Shown here: positions 24,098 to 31,357 of the stretch, piece after piece
How positions within the stretch are numbered: the stretch's first letter is position 1
How the letters are laid out: the number at the start of each line of letters is the position of its first letter
From: an uncultured Eubacteriales bacterium
Lineage (GTDB): Bacteria > Bacillota > Clostridia > Oscillospirales > Oscillospiraceae
Assembly: GCA_900546485.1 (NCBI GenBank)
Contig: URDK01000017.1
Span: forward strand, 1 to 38,329
Length of the DNA stretch: 38,329 nt
Direction: 5' to 3'
Program-made: the position numbers and the translations under genes
Notes under the pieces: generated by a model
Databases searched by the model: none
What the model saw: the letters and a program-made list of their open reading frames with translations, nothing else
Told to the model about the DNA's origin: nothing

Positions 24098-24526
24098 TCA
24101 GCTCAGTCCGTGCATGAAGCCGCCGAGGGAGGCGGAGTGTATGTCGCCGCCGATGACTCGGCCGTTGTAAATAAAGAGCTGGGCGATTACACCTGTTTCG
24201 CCGCTGGGATAGCTTGTGAGGACGTAGGTGTAGCTCTCGCAGACCTCGCCGCAGTATTGGCTGAGGTCAAAGCCCTGCTGCTTTTGCAGCTCGTTGTACT
24301 CAGCCAGCACGCCGCCCATTTCGTCTGGCAGGACTATCTCTTTCGCTGTCTCGCTGCTTGGGTCTACCTCCCAGCCCAGCGAGGCAAGATATTCCACTCG
24401 ATCTTCCGTCGTCGTCAGCCCCGAGCCGGAGCCGCCGGAGCAGATAAGCACGATGACGGCAAGCACAACTGCCGCGGCTATGATAATGAATACCGCGTTT
24501 CTTTTGGTCAATTTTGATTTTGTCAC
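24098..24526 (-). CDS. DUF4830 domain membrane-anchored protein
   Basis: A 142-residue protein. A basic N-terminus is followed by one helix (about 11-28), then the DUF4830-like domain with RVEYLASLGWEVD, the segment IVLPDEMGGVLAEYN, KQQGFDLSQY, and the final GRVIGGDIHSASLGGFMHGL. The function of the family is not known. The start is GTG at 24526, preceded by GGAGG at about 9 nt; a nearby ATG is in another frame. It is divergent from the pseudouridine synthase with only 46 nt between starts. Confidence 0.8.
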   Translation of the reverse strand: MTKSKLTKRNAVFIIIAAAVVLAVIVLICSGGSGSGLTTTEDRVEYLASLGWEVDPSSETAKEIVLPDEMGGVLAEYNELQKQQGFDLSQYCGEVCESYTYVLTSYPSGETGVIAQLFIYNGRVIGGDIHSASLGGFMHGLS

Positions 24527-24572
24527 GGGACATCCCCTCCCGTTTGAAGTATATTGGAGCAAGCTAACAGAT

Positions 24573-25280
24573 ATGACAGAACGCCTCGACAAGCTAATAT
24601 CCGACAGCGGGCTCTACTCCCGCAGCGAGGCCCGGGCGCTGGTGCGCGCGGGACGCGTAAGCGTGGACGGCGAGCCCGTCAGGTCGCCGGAGCGTAAATT
24701 TCCGCGCGAGGCCGCCGTCAGCGTGGACGGAGAGGCTCTGAACTGCGCGAAGTACAGATACTTTATGCTTGATAAGCCAGCGGGATACGTCTGCGCCACT
24801 GAGGACCGCAGTCTGCCTACCGTGCTCGAGCTTCTGCCCGAGGAATACCGGGGCCTCGGCCTCTTTCCCGTGGGACGGCTCGACCGGGACACCACGGGAC
24901 TGCTGCTGCTCACTAATGACGGCGACTATGCTCACCGCGTTATATCGCCGAAGTCGAAGGTGGAAAAGTGCTACCTTGCGAGGACGGAATCCCCGGTGAC
25001 GGAGGAGGACGCAGCGGCTTTTGCCGCCGGTCTGACGCTCTCTGACGGCACGCGCTGTCTGCCGGCGGGGCTGGAGCCGCTCGGAGATTCTAGCTGTCTC
25101 GTGCGCATCACGGAGGGCAAATATCACCAGGTGAAGCGCATGCTGGCTTCGCGAGGAAAGCCCGTGGTGAGCCTGCGACGGCTTTCGATAGGCGTGCTTT
25201 CTCTGCCGGACGGCTCGCGCCCCGGCGAGCTTCGTGAGCTTGACGAGAAGTCGAAAAGCCTTGCTTTGACGCAATTTTGA
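24573..25280 (+). CDS. rsuA: rRNA pseudouridine synthase, RsuA family
   Basis: A 235-residue enzyme. The N-terminal S4 RNA-binding domain (1-50) is followed by the RsuA/RluB catalytic domain. Catalytic Asp104 lies in VGRLDRDTTGLLLLTNDG, after the KPAGYVCATED motif; SPKSKVEKCYLA and the KYHQVKRML segment complete the family pattern. Family members modify U516 of 16S rRNA (RsuA) or 23S rRNA (RluB/E/F). The length and the ATED motif favour RsuA. The ATG at 24573 has only a weak site (GGAGC, 13 nt upstream), so the start is less certain than the family. Confidence 0.88.
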   Translation: MTERLDKLISDSGLYSRSEARALVRAGRVSVDGEPVRSPERKFPREAAVSVDGEALNCAKYRYFMLDKPAGYVCATEDRSLPTVLELLPEEYRGLGLFPVGRLDRDTTGLLLLTNDGDYAHRVISPKSKVEKCYLARTESPVTEEDAAAFAAGLTLSDGTRCLPAGLEPLGDSSCLVRITEGKYHQVKRMLASRGKPVVSLRRLSIGVLSLPDGSRPGELRELDEKSKSLALTQF

Positions 25281-25328
25281 ACGAATGGAAAAGCCTAATT
25301 TGTGCCATTTGACAACGAAAAACTTAAA

Positions 25329-25384
25329 TGTTCACAAAAAGAACACATTTTTCTATTGAACTTTGCACATAAATGTATTATTAT
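25329..25384 (+). promoter_or_regulatory. Promoter of the PucR-like/ftsEX unit with upstream inverted repeat
   Basis: TTGAAC (25356-25361), 17 nt, TATTAT (25379-25384) is a good sigma-A promoter. Immediately upstream, TGTTC (25329-25333) and GAACA (25341-25345) form an inverted repeat that could be an operator. The leader, about 105 nt, is AT-rich; a second -10-like TATATT lies near 25411. Confidence 0.65.
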
Positions 25385-25496
25385 GTTAAACGAAAAATCG
25401 ACGAGTATTGTATATTATAACTAAAGCCCGCAAAACGCCGGGGGAGAGCTAGTGCGGAAGCGAAAAGGCTTTTGTTCAACAGGGAGGATGCTAAAT

Positions 25497-26591
25497 ATGT
25501 CAAGCAGGGTGTTTCAGAGCGTAATAGTCCAGATGAAGGAGGCCACCGACAGGTGCATAGGCGTGGTGGACGAGCAGGGCTTCGTCATAGCGTGCAGCGA
25601 GCTTTCTATGATTGGCTCGCATCTCGACGACCTGCAGGCCGCGCTTGCGGATAACCCGGAACAAATTTTCACTTCAGCCGTCAGAACATATAAGCTGCTC
25701 GGCGTCACAGGCTCGCGTTTCGACTACGCGGTGTTCGTGGCCGGGCATGATGCCGTTGCCCGCAGCGTGTGCATCCTCGCGTCCGTCGCGATGAATGAGG
25801 CACGCACGAACTACGAGGAGAAGCACAACAAGGCCACCTTCGTCAAGAACATCATCTCCGACAACATCCTTCCCGGCGACGTATACGTACGCGCCAAGGA
25901 GCTGCACTTCGTCACCGACGTGCCCCGCTCCGTCTACCTAGTCCGCCAGCTCGACCGTTCCGATGTGGCGGCGCTGGAGGTCATCCAGAACCTCTTCCCC
26001 GACAGGCAGAGGGACTTCGTCCTGTCCGTGAGCGAGACCGACATCGTCGTCATCAAGGAGCTCACGCGTGAGGAGCGGCCCGAGGACATCATCGCTGTGG
26101 CCGAGAACATCGAGAACGCCGTCAAGAGCGAGCTGCTGGTCAAGACCGTCATCGGCATAGGCACCACGGCTTACCACCTGCGCGAGCTGGCTGACCGCTA
26201 CAAGGAAGCCCAGGTCGCCATCGAGGTCGGCAAGGTGTTCGACACTGAGAAGTCCATCATCAACTACGAGAATCTCGGCATCGGCCGCATCATATACCAG
26301 CTGCCCACCACTCTCTGCGAGATGTTCCTCTCCGAGGTCTTCAAGAAGAACCCCATCGAGGCCCTGGACCCGGACACGCTGGAGACTATAAACAAGTTCT
26401 TTGAGAACAACCTGAACGTATCTGAGACAAGCCGCAAGCTGTACGTCCACCGCAATACCCTGGTGTACAGGCTTGAGAAGATAAAGAAGATCACCGGCTT
26501 GGACCTGCGCGAGTTTGACCACGCCATCGTGTTCAAGGTCGCGATGATGGTCAAAAAATACCTCGACACGCAGAATACCTCGAAATACTGA
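25497..26591 (+). CDS. PucR/CdaR-type transcriptional regulator
   Basis: A 364-residue regulator. Its C-terminal helix-turn-helix of the HTH_30/PucR type (about 305-360) reads NLNVSETSRKLYVHRNTLVY and RLEKIKKITGLDLREFDHA. The N-terminal 120 residues form a sensory domain of PAS/GAF or diacid-recognition style, and a GGDEF-like middle segment follows. The start ATG at 25497 has GGAGG 9 nt upstream; the ATG at 25488 abuts it. The gene ends 31 nt before ftsE and no terminator lies between, so it is probably the first gene of the ftsEX unit. The family is named for purine or sugar-diacid control, but this context suggests a link to division or wall turnover. Confidence 0.88.
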   Translation: MSSRVFQSVIVQMKEATDRCIGVVDEQGFVIACSELSMIGSHLDDLQAALADNPEQIFTSAVRTYKLLGVTGSRFDYAVFVAGHDAVARSVCILASVAMNEARTNYEEKHNKATFVKNIISDNILPGDVYVRAKELHFVTDVPRSVYLVRQLDRSDVAALEVIQNLFPDRQRDFVLSVSETDIVVIKELTREERPEDIIAVAENIENAVKSELLVKTVIGIGTTAYHLRELADRYKEAQVAIEVGKVFDTEKSIINYENLGIGRIIYQLPTTLCEMFLSEVFKKNPIEALDPDTLETINKFFENNLNVSETSRKLYVHRNTLVYRLEKIKKITGLDLREFDHAIVFKVAMMVKKYLDTQNTSKY

Positions 26592-26622
26592 GTGACGGGG
26601 ACAAACGGAGGCACGTAAACCT

Positions 26623-27309
26623 ATGGTTCAGATGAACAACGTCACGATGATCTACGACAGCAGCGGCACTGAGGCGCTCAACGGCGTGGATCTCGAGATC
26701 AACGAGGGGGAATTCGTGTTCCTCGTCGGACCCTCCGGCTCCGGCAAGACCACGATAATCAAGCTCCTCACCGGCGAGGTGCAGGCCGCCTCGGGCGAGA
26801 TAACGGTCAACGGCTTTGACATGCGCCGCATAAAGCGCCGCAAGCTGCCCATGCTGCGCCGGACGCTGGGGGTCATCTTCCAGGACTTCCGCCTCATCGA
26901 CAAGATGACGGTTTACGACAACGTTGCCTTTGCAATGCGCGTTGTCGGAGCGGCAAACAAGGACATAAGGGAGCGCGTACCCTACGTGCTCGAGCTGGTC
27001 GGCCTCAAGGGACGCGAAAAGCGCTACCCGCAGGAGCTTTCCGGCGGCGAGCAGCAGCGTGTGGCCATCGCCAGGGCGCTGGTGAACAGCCCGCGTATGA
27101 TAATCGCGGACGAGCCCACCGGCAACCTCGACCCCGTGCGCAGCCTGGAGCTCATGCTCCTGCTCGAGAAGATAAACGAGCTGGGCACCACGGTGCTGGT
27201 CGTCACGCACGAAAAGGAGCTTGTGAACGCCTTCTCCAAGCGCGTTGTGGCCATCGATGACGGCCATGTCATAAGCGACGGAATGGACGGGTACTACAAC
27301 TATGAATAG
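26623..27309 (+). CDS. ftsE: Cell division ATP-binding protein FtsE
   Basis: A 228-residue ABC ATPase. Walker A is GPSGSGKTT (36-44), the Q-loop lies in VIFQDFRLIDKMTVYDNVA, the signature is LSGGEQ (139-144), Walker B ends in ADEPTGNLD, and the switch His is in VVTHEKELV. The FRLI..MTVYDNVAFA segment and short length mark FtsE rather than LolD/MacB. The start ATG is followed by MNN at a second ATG (26632); GGAGG lies 11 nt before the first. It overlaps ftsX by 8 bp. With FtsX it powers activation of a wall hydrolase at the septum or side wall. Confidence 0.96.
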   Translation: MVQMNNVTMIYDSSGTEALNGVDLEINEGEFVFLVGPSGSGKTTIIKLLTGEVQAASGEITVNGFDMRRIKRRKLPMLRRTLGVIFQDFRLIDKMTVYDNVAFAMRVVGAANKDIRERVPYVLELVGLKGREKRYPQELSGGEQQRVAIARALVNSPRMIIADEPTGNLDPVRSLELMLLLEKINELGTTVLVVTHEKELVNAFSKRVVAIDDGHVISDGMDGYYNYE

Positions 27310-28180
27310 ACTTGGATATCTGATAAAATCCGGCTTCACCGGCATATTCAGCCACGGACTGATGAGCTTTGCCACCGTCACGATAATCATGGCCTGCCTC
27401 ATCATCATGGGCAGCTTCGGGCTGCTGGTCGTGAATATCAACGACATGATAGCCGGCCTTGAGTCTGAGAACGAGGTCGTCGCCTTCGTGGACGACGCGC
27501 TGACGCTCGACGAGGCCCAAGCGCTCCAGCCGCTGGTCGAGTCCGTGCCCAACGTCGCCAGCGTTGAATTCATCACCAACGAGGAAGCCATGGAGGACTT
27601 CAAGGAGGATTATGACCCCGAGCTTTTCGACATCCTTGACGCCTCCGTGTTCCGTCACAGGTACGTCATCCATCTGACTGACATCAGCCTCATGAGCCAG
27701 ACCAAGTCCGACCTTGAGGCGGTGGACGGCATCGCCAAGGTGAACGCCCATCTTGACTACGCGCAGGCCTTCATCACGGCGAGAAACATTGTAAGCGTTG
27801 TATCGCTCATCCTCATCATTATCCTCATCGTCGTGTCCTTCTTCATCATGTCGAACACGATAAAGCTCGCGACCTTCACTCGCCGCGAGGAGATAGCGAT
27901 AATGAAGATGGTCGGCGCCTCCAACGGCTTCATACGCTGCCCCTTCATAGTCGAGGGCCTTGTACTCGGCGTAGTGGGCGGCGGCCTGGCCTATCTCATC
28001 GAGTGGGGGCTTTACAACCTCGTGACCGGAAAGATAGTGACCGGCGTTGCGGGCACGCTGCTGAGCGTCGTGCCCTTCTCCGAGGTCATGCTCCCGCTGC
28101 TGGGCGCCTATCTTGCGGTGGGCGTGCTCGTCGGCGTAGTCGGCGGCTCCAGTGCAATAAGGAACTACCTGAAGGTCTGA
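27302..28180 (+). CDS. ftsX: Cell division protein FtsX
   Basis: A 292-residue permease-like protein with four transmembrane helices. TM1 (about 22-43) is followed by a large extracellular domain (about 50-160) holding the ligand site for the hydrolase partner. Three C-terminal helices begin near 165, 212 and 262. The segment NTIKLATFTRREEIAIMKMVGASNGFIR between TM2 and TM3 is diagnostic for FtsX. The ATG lies inside the end of ftsE (8-bp overlap). The EnvC-like protein encoded 17 nt downstream is the expected extracellular partner. Confidence 0.96.
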   Translation: MNRLGYLIKSGFTGIFSHGLMSFATVTIIMACLIIMGSFGLLVVNINDMIAGLESENEVVAFVDDALTLDEAQALQPLVESVPNVASVEFITNEEAMEDFKEDYDPELFDILDASVFRHRYVIHLTDISLMSQTKSDLEAVDGIAKVNAHLDYAQAFITARNIVSVVSLILIIILIVVSFFIMSNTIKLATFTRREEIAIMKMVGASNGFIRCPFIVEGLVLGVVGGGLAYLIEWGLYNLVTGKIVTGVAGTLLSVVPFSEVMLPLLGAYLAVGVLVGVVGGSSAIRNYLKV

Positions 28181-28197
28181 GCGCATAGGAGATACCA

Positions 28198-29451
28198 ATG
28201 AAGAAAAAAGCAATATCCGTAATCTGCATCGTTCTCGCGTTTCTCATGATGGTGACGCTGGTGGTGTCCGTGGTGGGCTCCCTCGGCGCGCTTGCGACGG
28301 GCGGGCAGGACCAGATCGACGCTCTGGAGCAGCAGAAATCAGAGCTTCAGAGCCAGCAGGCAAGCATACAGACCACTATTGACGACCTAGTCGCCCAGCA
28401 GGCCGACGTCATAGACCAGAAGGCCGCGATGGACGAGAAGAATGAGCTGGCCCGTCAGGAGATAGAGCTCATAAACGAGCAGATAGACGTTTACACGGGC
28501 CTTATCGAGGACAAGGCCGTAGAGCTTGCCAAGGCGGAGGCTGCTGAGCAGGAGCAGTATGAGCTCTACTGCAAGCGCGTGCGTGCCATGGAGGAGGAAG
28601 GAAGCTATACATATCTGGACATCCTGTTCCAGTGCCGCAGTCTTTCCGACGTGCTCTCTGCCATCGACATGATAGGCGAGATAATGGACGCGGACAAGCG
28701 CCTCTTTGAGGAATACAAGGCCGCGCGCGAGACCACTGAGCAGGTTAAGGCCGAGTATGAGGCCACGCTTGAGCAGCTCGGCGAGAAGCAGGAGACGCTC
28801 GAGGCGGAGAAGGCGGAGCTCGAGGAGCAGATAGCCGCTGCCGTCGAGGTCATCAACCAGCTCCAGGAGGACATAGACGCCGCCAAGGAGGAGTACGCCA
28901 AGGCAGCGGCCGCCGAGGCCGCCGCACAGGCCTCCATCAACGCCATTATCGCGCAGATGCAGGCCGAGGAGGAGGCCGCAAGGCAGGAGGCCGCCGAGAG
29001 CGGTCAGGAATACACCGGTACCGGCTCCACAGCCACCGGCACATATATCTGGCCCTGCCCATCCAGCACCTATGTTACCAGTGCCTTTGGCATGCGCGAT
29101 CATCCGCTTTTCGGAGATGAGCGTCCGCATTCTGGCATAGACATCGCCGGCTCCGCGGGCTCCGAGGTGCTGGCTGCTGACAGCGGCACCGTCGCCGTCG
29201 CGACGTACAGCTCGTCCTACGGCAACTATGTCACCATCTACCACTCCAACGGCGACTACACGCTCTACGCGCACATGAGCAGCCTCACGGTGTCCGCCGG
29301 ACAGACCGTCACCCAGGGCGACGTCATTGGATACGTCGGTTCCACCGGCTGGGCCACCGGTCCGCACCTGCACTTTGAGATAAGAGTCAACGGCTCCACA
29401 GTGGACCCGCTGTCCTATTTCTCCAACTACACACTTGCTCCGGACGCCTGA
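28198..29451 (+). CDS. EnvC-like murein hydrolase with coiled coil and M23 (LytM) domain
   Basis: A 417-residue secreted or anchored protein. A signal or anchor helix (1-33) is followed by a long Gln/Glu/Ala/Leu-rich coiled coil (about 38-265), a short Gly/Ser/Thr linker and a LytM domain (about 283-410). The zinc site is intact: His311 and Asp315 in HSGID, His390 and His392 in HLH, plus His359 in YAHM. E. coli EnvC has lost these ligands and only activates amidases; this protein should cut peptidoglycan itself. Architecture and position directly after ftsX match the FtsEX-controlled hydrolases of Gram-positive bacteria. The ATG follows AGGAGA. A 10-bp GC hairpin (29482-29508) without a T run lies downstream. 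Confidence 0.93.
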   Translation: MKKKAISVICIVLAFLMMVTLVVSVVGSLGALATGGQDQIDALEQQKSELQSQQASIQTTIDDLVAQQADVIDQKAAMDEKNELARQEIELINEQIDVYTGLIEDKAVELAKAEAAEQEQYELYCKRVRAMEEEGSYTYLDILFQCRSLSDVLSAIDMIGEIMDADKRLFEEYKAARETTEQVKAEYEATLEQLGEKQETLEAEKAELEEQIAAAVEVINQLQEDIDAAKEEYAKAAAAEAAAQASINAIIAQMQAEEEAARQEAAESGQEYTGTGSTATGTYIWPCPSSTYVTSAFGMRDHPLFGDERPHSGIDIAGSAGSEVLAADSGTVAVATYSSSYGNYVTIYHSNGDYTLYAHMSSLTVSAGQTVTQGDVIGYVGSTGWATGPHLHFEIRVNGSTVDPLSYFSNYTLAPDA

Positions 29452-29481
29452 TAGGCGACGTAAAGCAGCATAAAACCACCA

Positions 29482-29508
29482 ACGGGCGGCCCGAATAAGG
29501 CCGCCCGT
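29482..29508 (+). other. GC-rich hairpin between the EnvC-like and S41 genes
   Basis: ACGGGCGGCC pairs with GGCCGCCCGT around a 7-nt loop. No T run follows, so partial termination or mRNA processing is likelier than a full stop. Confidence 0.6.
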
Positions 29509-29553
29509 ATAACGGCATATGCGGGCAAAAGCCCGGCGGATGGGAGGAAAAGC

Positions 29554-30741
29554 ATGAAAAACAGATTCGGCGGGCTCCTGCGCGCATTTTTCGGCATAAA
29601 GATACGCTTCTGGGCGTTTATACTGGTGTGTGCCATCTGTGTGGCCGCGACCTATGGTCTTACCGTCCGCAGCGAGCGTGACCGCATCGGCAGCGGGGAC
29701 AACTATACTCAGGCCATGAAATACCTCGAGATAAAGAATGTCCTGGACAGCAACTTCGTGGATGACATCAACGAGGAAAACGTCTCCTCCGCGGCCTTTG
29801 CCGCTATGGTGGACGGCCTGGGGGACAAGTGGAGCTACTACATGAGCCCCTCTGAGTACGAGGCCTACAAGCTCTATTCCTCGAACCAGTACACCGGCCT
29901 CGGAGTCAGCCTAGACAAGGACACGGAGACCGGCGGTTTCGTTATCAAGGGTGTCACGGCGGACTCCCCGGCGGCCAACGCCGGACTTGAGGAGGGTGAG
30001 ATAATCCTAGCCGTCAACGACCAGGACCTCACCAGCATGACCATAGGTGACGCGCGCAGCTATATCAGCTCCAACCTGAGCAAGAGCGTGTCCGTCAAGA
30101 TAATCAACGTCGACGGCAATGAGACGACTGTGAATGTAGACTGCAGCGTCGTGTATTCGAACCCTGTGTCGTATAAGATGCTGGAAGGCAGTATAGGATA
30201 CGTGCGCATACTCAGCTTCGATGCGGGCTCCGGTGAGGCAGCTATCGCGGCTGTGGAAAGCCTGCTGGCGGACGGCGCGCTGGGCTTCGTGTTCGACGTT
30301 CGCACCAACCCCGGCGGGCTGTACAGCGAAATGGTGACGCTGCTCGACTATATCCTGCCCTCGGGCGACATACTGGTGTATGTTGATTCCACGGGCGCCG
30401 AGGAAGTTACCAAGTCAAACAACATCTGCCTCGACATGCCAATGGCAGTGCTCGTGAATGCCGACAGCTATGCGGCGGCGGAGTTTTTCGCAGCAGCGCT
30501 CAAAGACTATAACTGGGCCACCGTCGTGGGCGAGCGCACGACGGGTAAGGGGCGCAGCCAGATAACCGTTGAGCTCTCGGACGGCAGCGCCGTACATATC
30601 TCCAACGGCAAATATCTCACCCCGACCCGCACCGACCTCTCAGCAGAGGGCGGCCTGCGCCCGGATATCGACGTTGCGCTCACCGACAGCGGCGACGCTC
30701 AGCTGAGCGCCGCGCTCTCCGAGGTACAGTGGCAGACCTGA
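29554..30741 (+). CDS. S41 (CtpA-like) protease homologue lacking the catalytic serine
   Basis: A 395-residue protein. One N-terminal transmembrane helix (about 19-37), a PDZ domain (about 112-195) with GLGVSL and SPAANAGLEEGEIILAVND, then the S41 core with DVRTNPGGLYSEM. Aligned to E. coli Tsp, Asp441 corresponds to Asp318 and the catalytic Lys455 to Lys332 (GKG). The Ser430 position is Ala307 in DSYAAAEFF; homologues normally have Ser there (SASASE or SYSAAE). Ser305 lies two residues before. So it may be an inactive homologue, a scaffold or regulator, unless Ser305 substitutes. The start ATG follows GGGAGG. Last gene of the ftsEX unit, where an active member would process wall or signalling proteins. 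Confidence 0.88.
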   Translation: MKNRFGGLLRAFFGIKIRFWAFILVCAICVAATYGLTVRSERDRIGSGDNYTQAMKYLEIKNVLDSNFVDDINEENVSSAAFAAMVDGLGDKWSYYMSPSEYEAYKLYSSNQYTGLGVSLDKDTETGGFVIKGVTADSPAANAGLEEGEIILAVNDQDLTSMTIGDARSYISSNLSKSVSVKIINVDGNETTVNVDCSVVYSNPVSYKMLEGSIGYVRILSFDAGSGEAAIAAVESLLADGALGFVFDVRTNPGGLYSEMVTLLDYILPSGDILVYVDSTGAEEVTKSNNICLDMPMAVLVNADSYAAAEFFAAALKDYNWATVVGERTTGKGRSQITVELSDGSAVHISNGKYLTPTRTDLSAEGGLRPDIDVALTDSGDAQLSAALSEVQWQT

Positions 30742-30752
30742 GCTCCCGACGG

Positions 30753-30781
30753 TTGACAGACAGGGAAAAGCTTACTATAAT
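30753..30781 (+). promoter_or_regulatory. Full-consensus promoter of greA-lysS
   Basis: TTGACA (30753-30758), exactly 17 nt, TATAAT (30776-30781). All twelve hexamer positions match the sigma-A consensus. The start near 30788 gives a leader of about 69 nt. Confidence 0.95.
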
Positions 30782-30856
30782 ACAACGGGCCGGGACCGGC
30801 TCACTATATAAAAAAGAATTCAGCAACAAACATATATTTTGAGAGGAAGATCAGTA

Positions 30857-31339
30857 ATGGCGGCTGAAAGCAAGTACAAAATGAGTCAGGAGCGGTACGA
30901 CGAGATAAAGCAGGAGCTGCACTATCTCGAGACCGTACGCGAAAAGGAGGTCTCCGAGCTCATAAAGGAGGCCCGCTCCTTCGGCGACCTGTCCGAGAAC
31001 AGCGAGTACGATGAGGCCAAGACCGAGCAGGGCAAGCTCTACTCCAAGATAGCCGAGCTCAAGGCCCTCATCGAGAAGGCCGAGATAATCGAAAAGCAGG
31101 ACATGGACAAGGGCGTCGTGGCGCTCAGCAGCCGCGTCAAAATACTCGACGTGGACGAGAACGAGGAGACGGAATACCAGATAGTCGGCTCCCAGGAGGC
31201 CAATCCCATGTCCGGCCGCATCTCCGACGAGAGCCCGATAGGCCGGGGACTGCTCGGCCACAAGGTCGGCGAGACCGTGACGATAGAGGCCCCCGCCGGC
31301 ACGATGAAGTTCACCATACTTTCCGTAGAGAACGCTTGA
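30857..31339 (+). CDS. greA: Transcription elongation factor GreA
   Basis: 160 residues, normal for GreA. The N-terminal coiled coil has KEVSELIKEARSFGDLSENSEYDEA with the acidic tip (D and E residues) that works in the RNA polymerase secondary channel. The C-terminal FKBP-like domain shows YQIVGSQEANP, ISDESPIGRGLLGHKVGE and TIEAPAG. It rescues backtracked polymerase by stimulating transcript cleavage. The ATG at 30857 is chosen over a TTG at 30839, which would overlap the purine-rich binding site. lysS follows after 18 nt, a pairing common in Firmicutes. Confidence 0.97.
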   Translation: MAAESKYKMSQERYDEIKQELHYLETVREKEVSELIKEARSFGDLSENSEYDEAKTEQGKLYSKIAELKALIEKAEIIEKQDMDKGVVALSSRVKILDVDENEETEYQIVGSQEANPMSGRISDESPIGRGLLGHKVGETVTIEAPAGTMKFTILSVENA

Positions 31340-31357
31340 GAAGGGATAAGGGGATAA

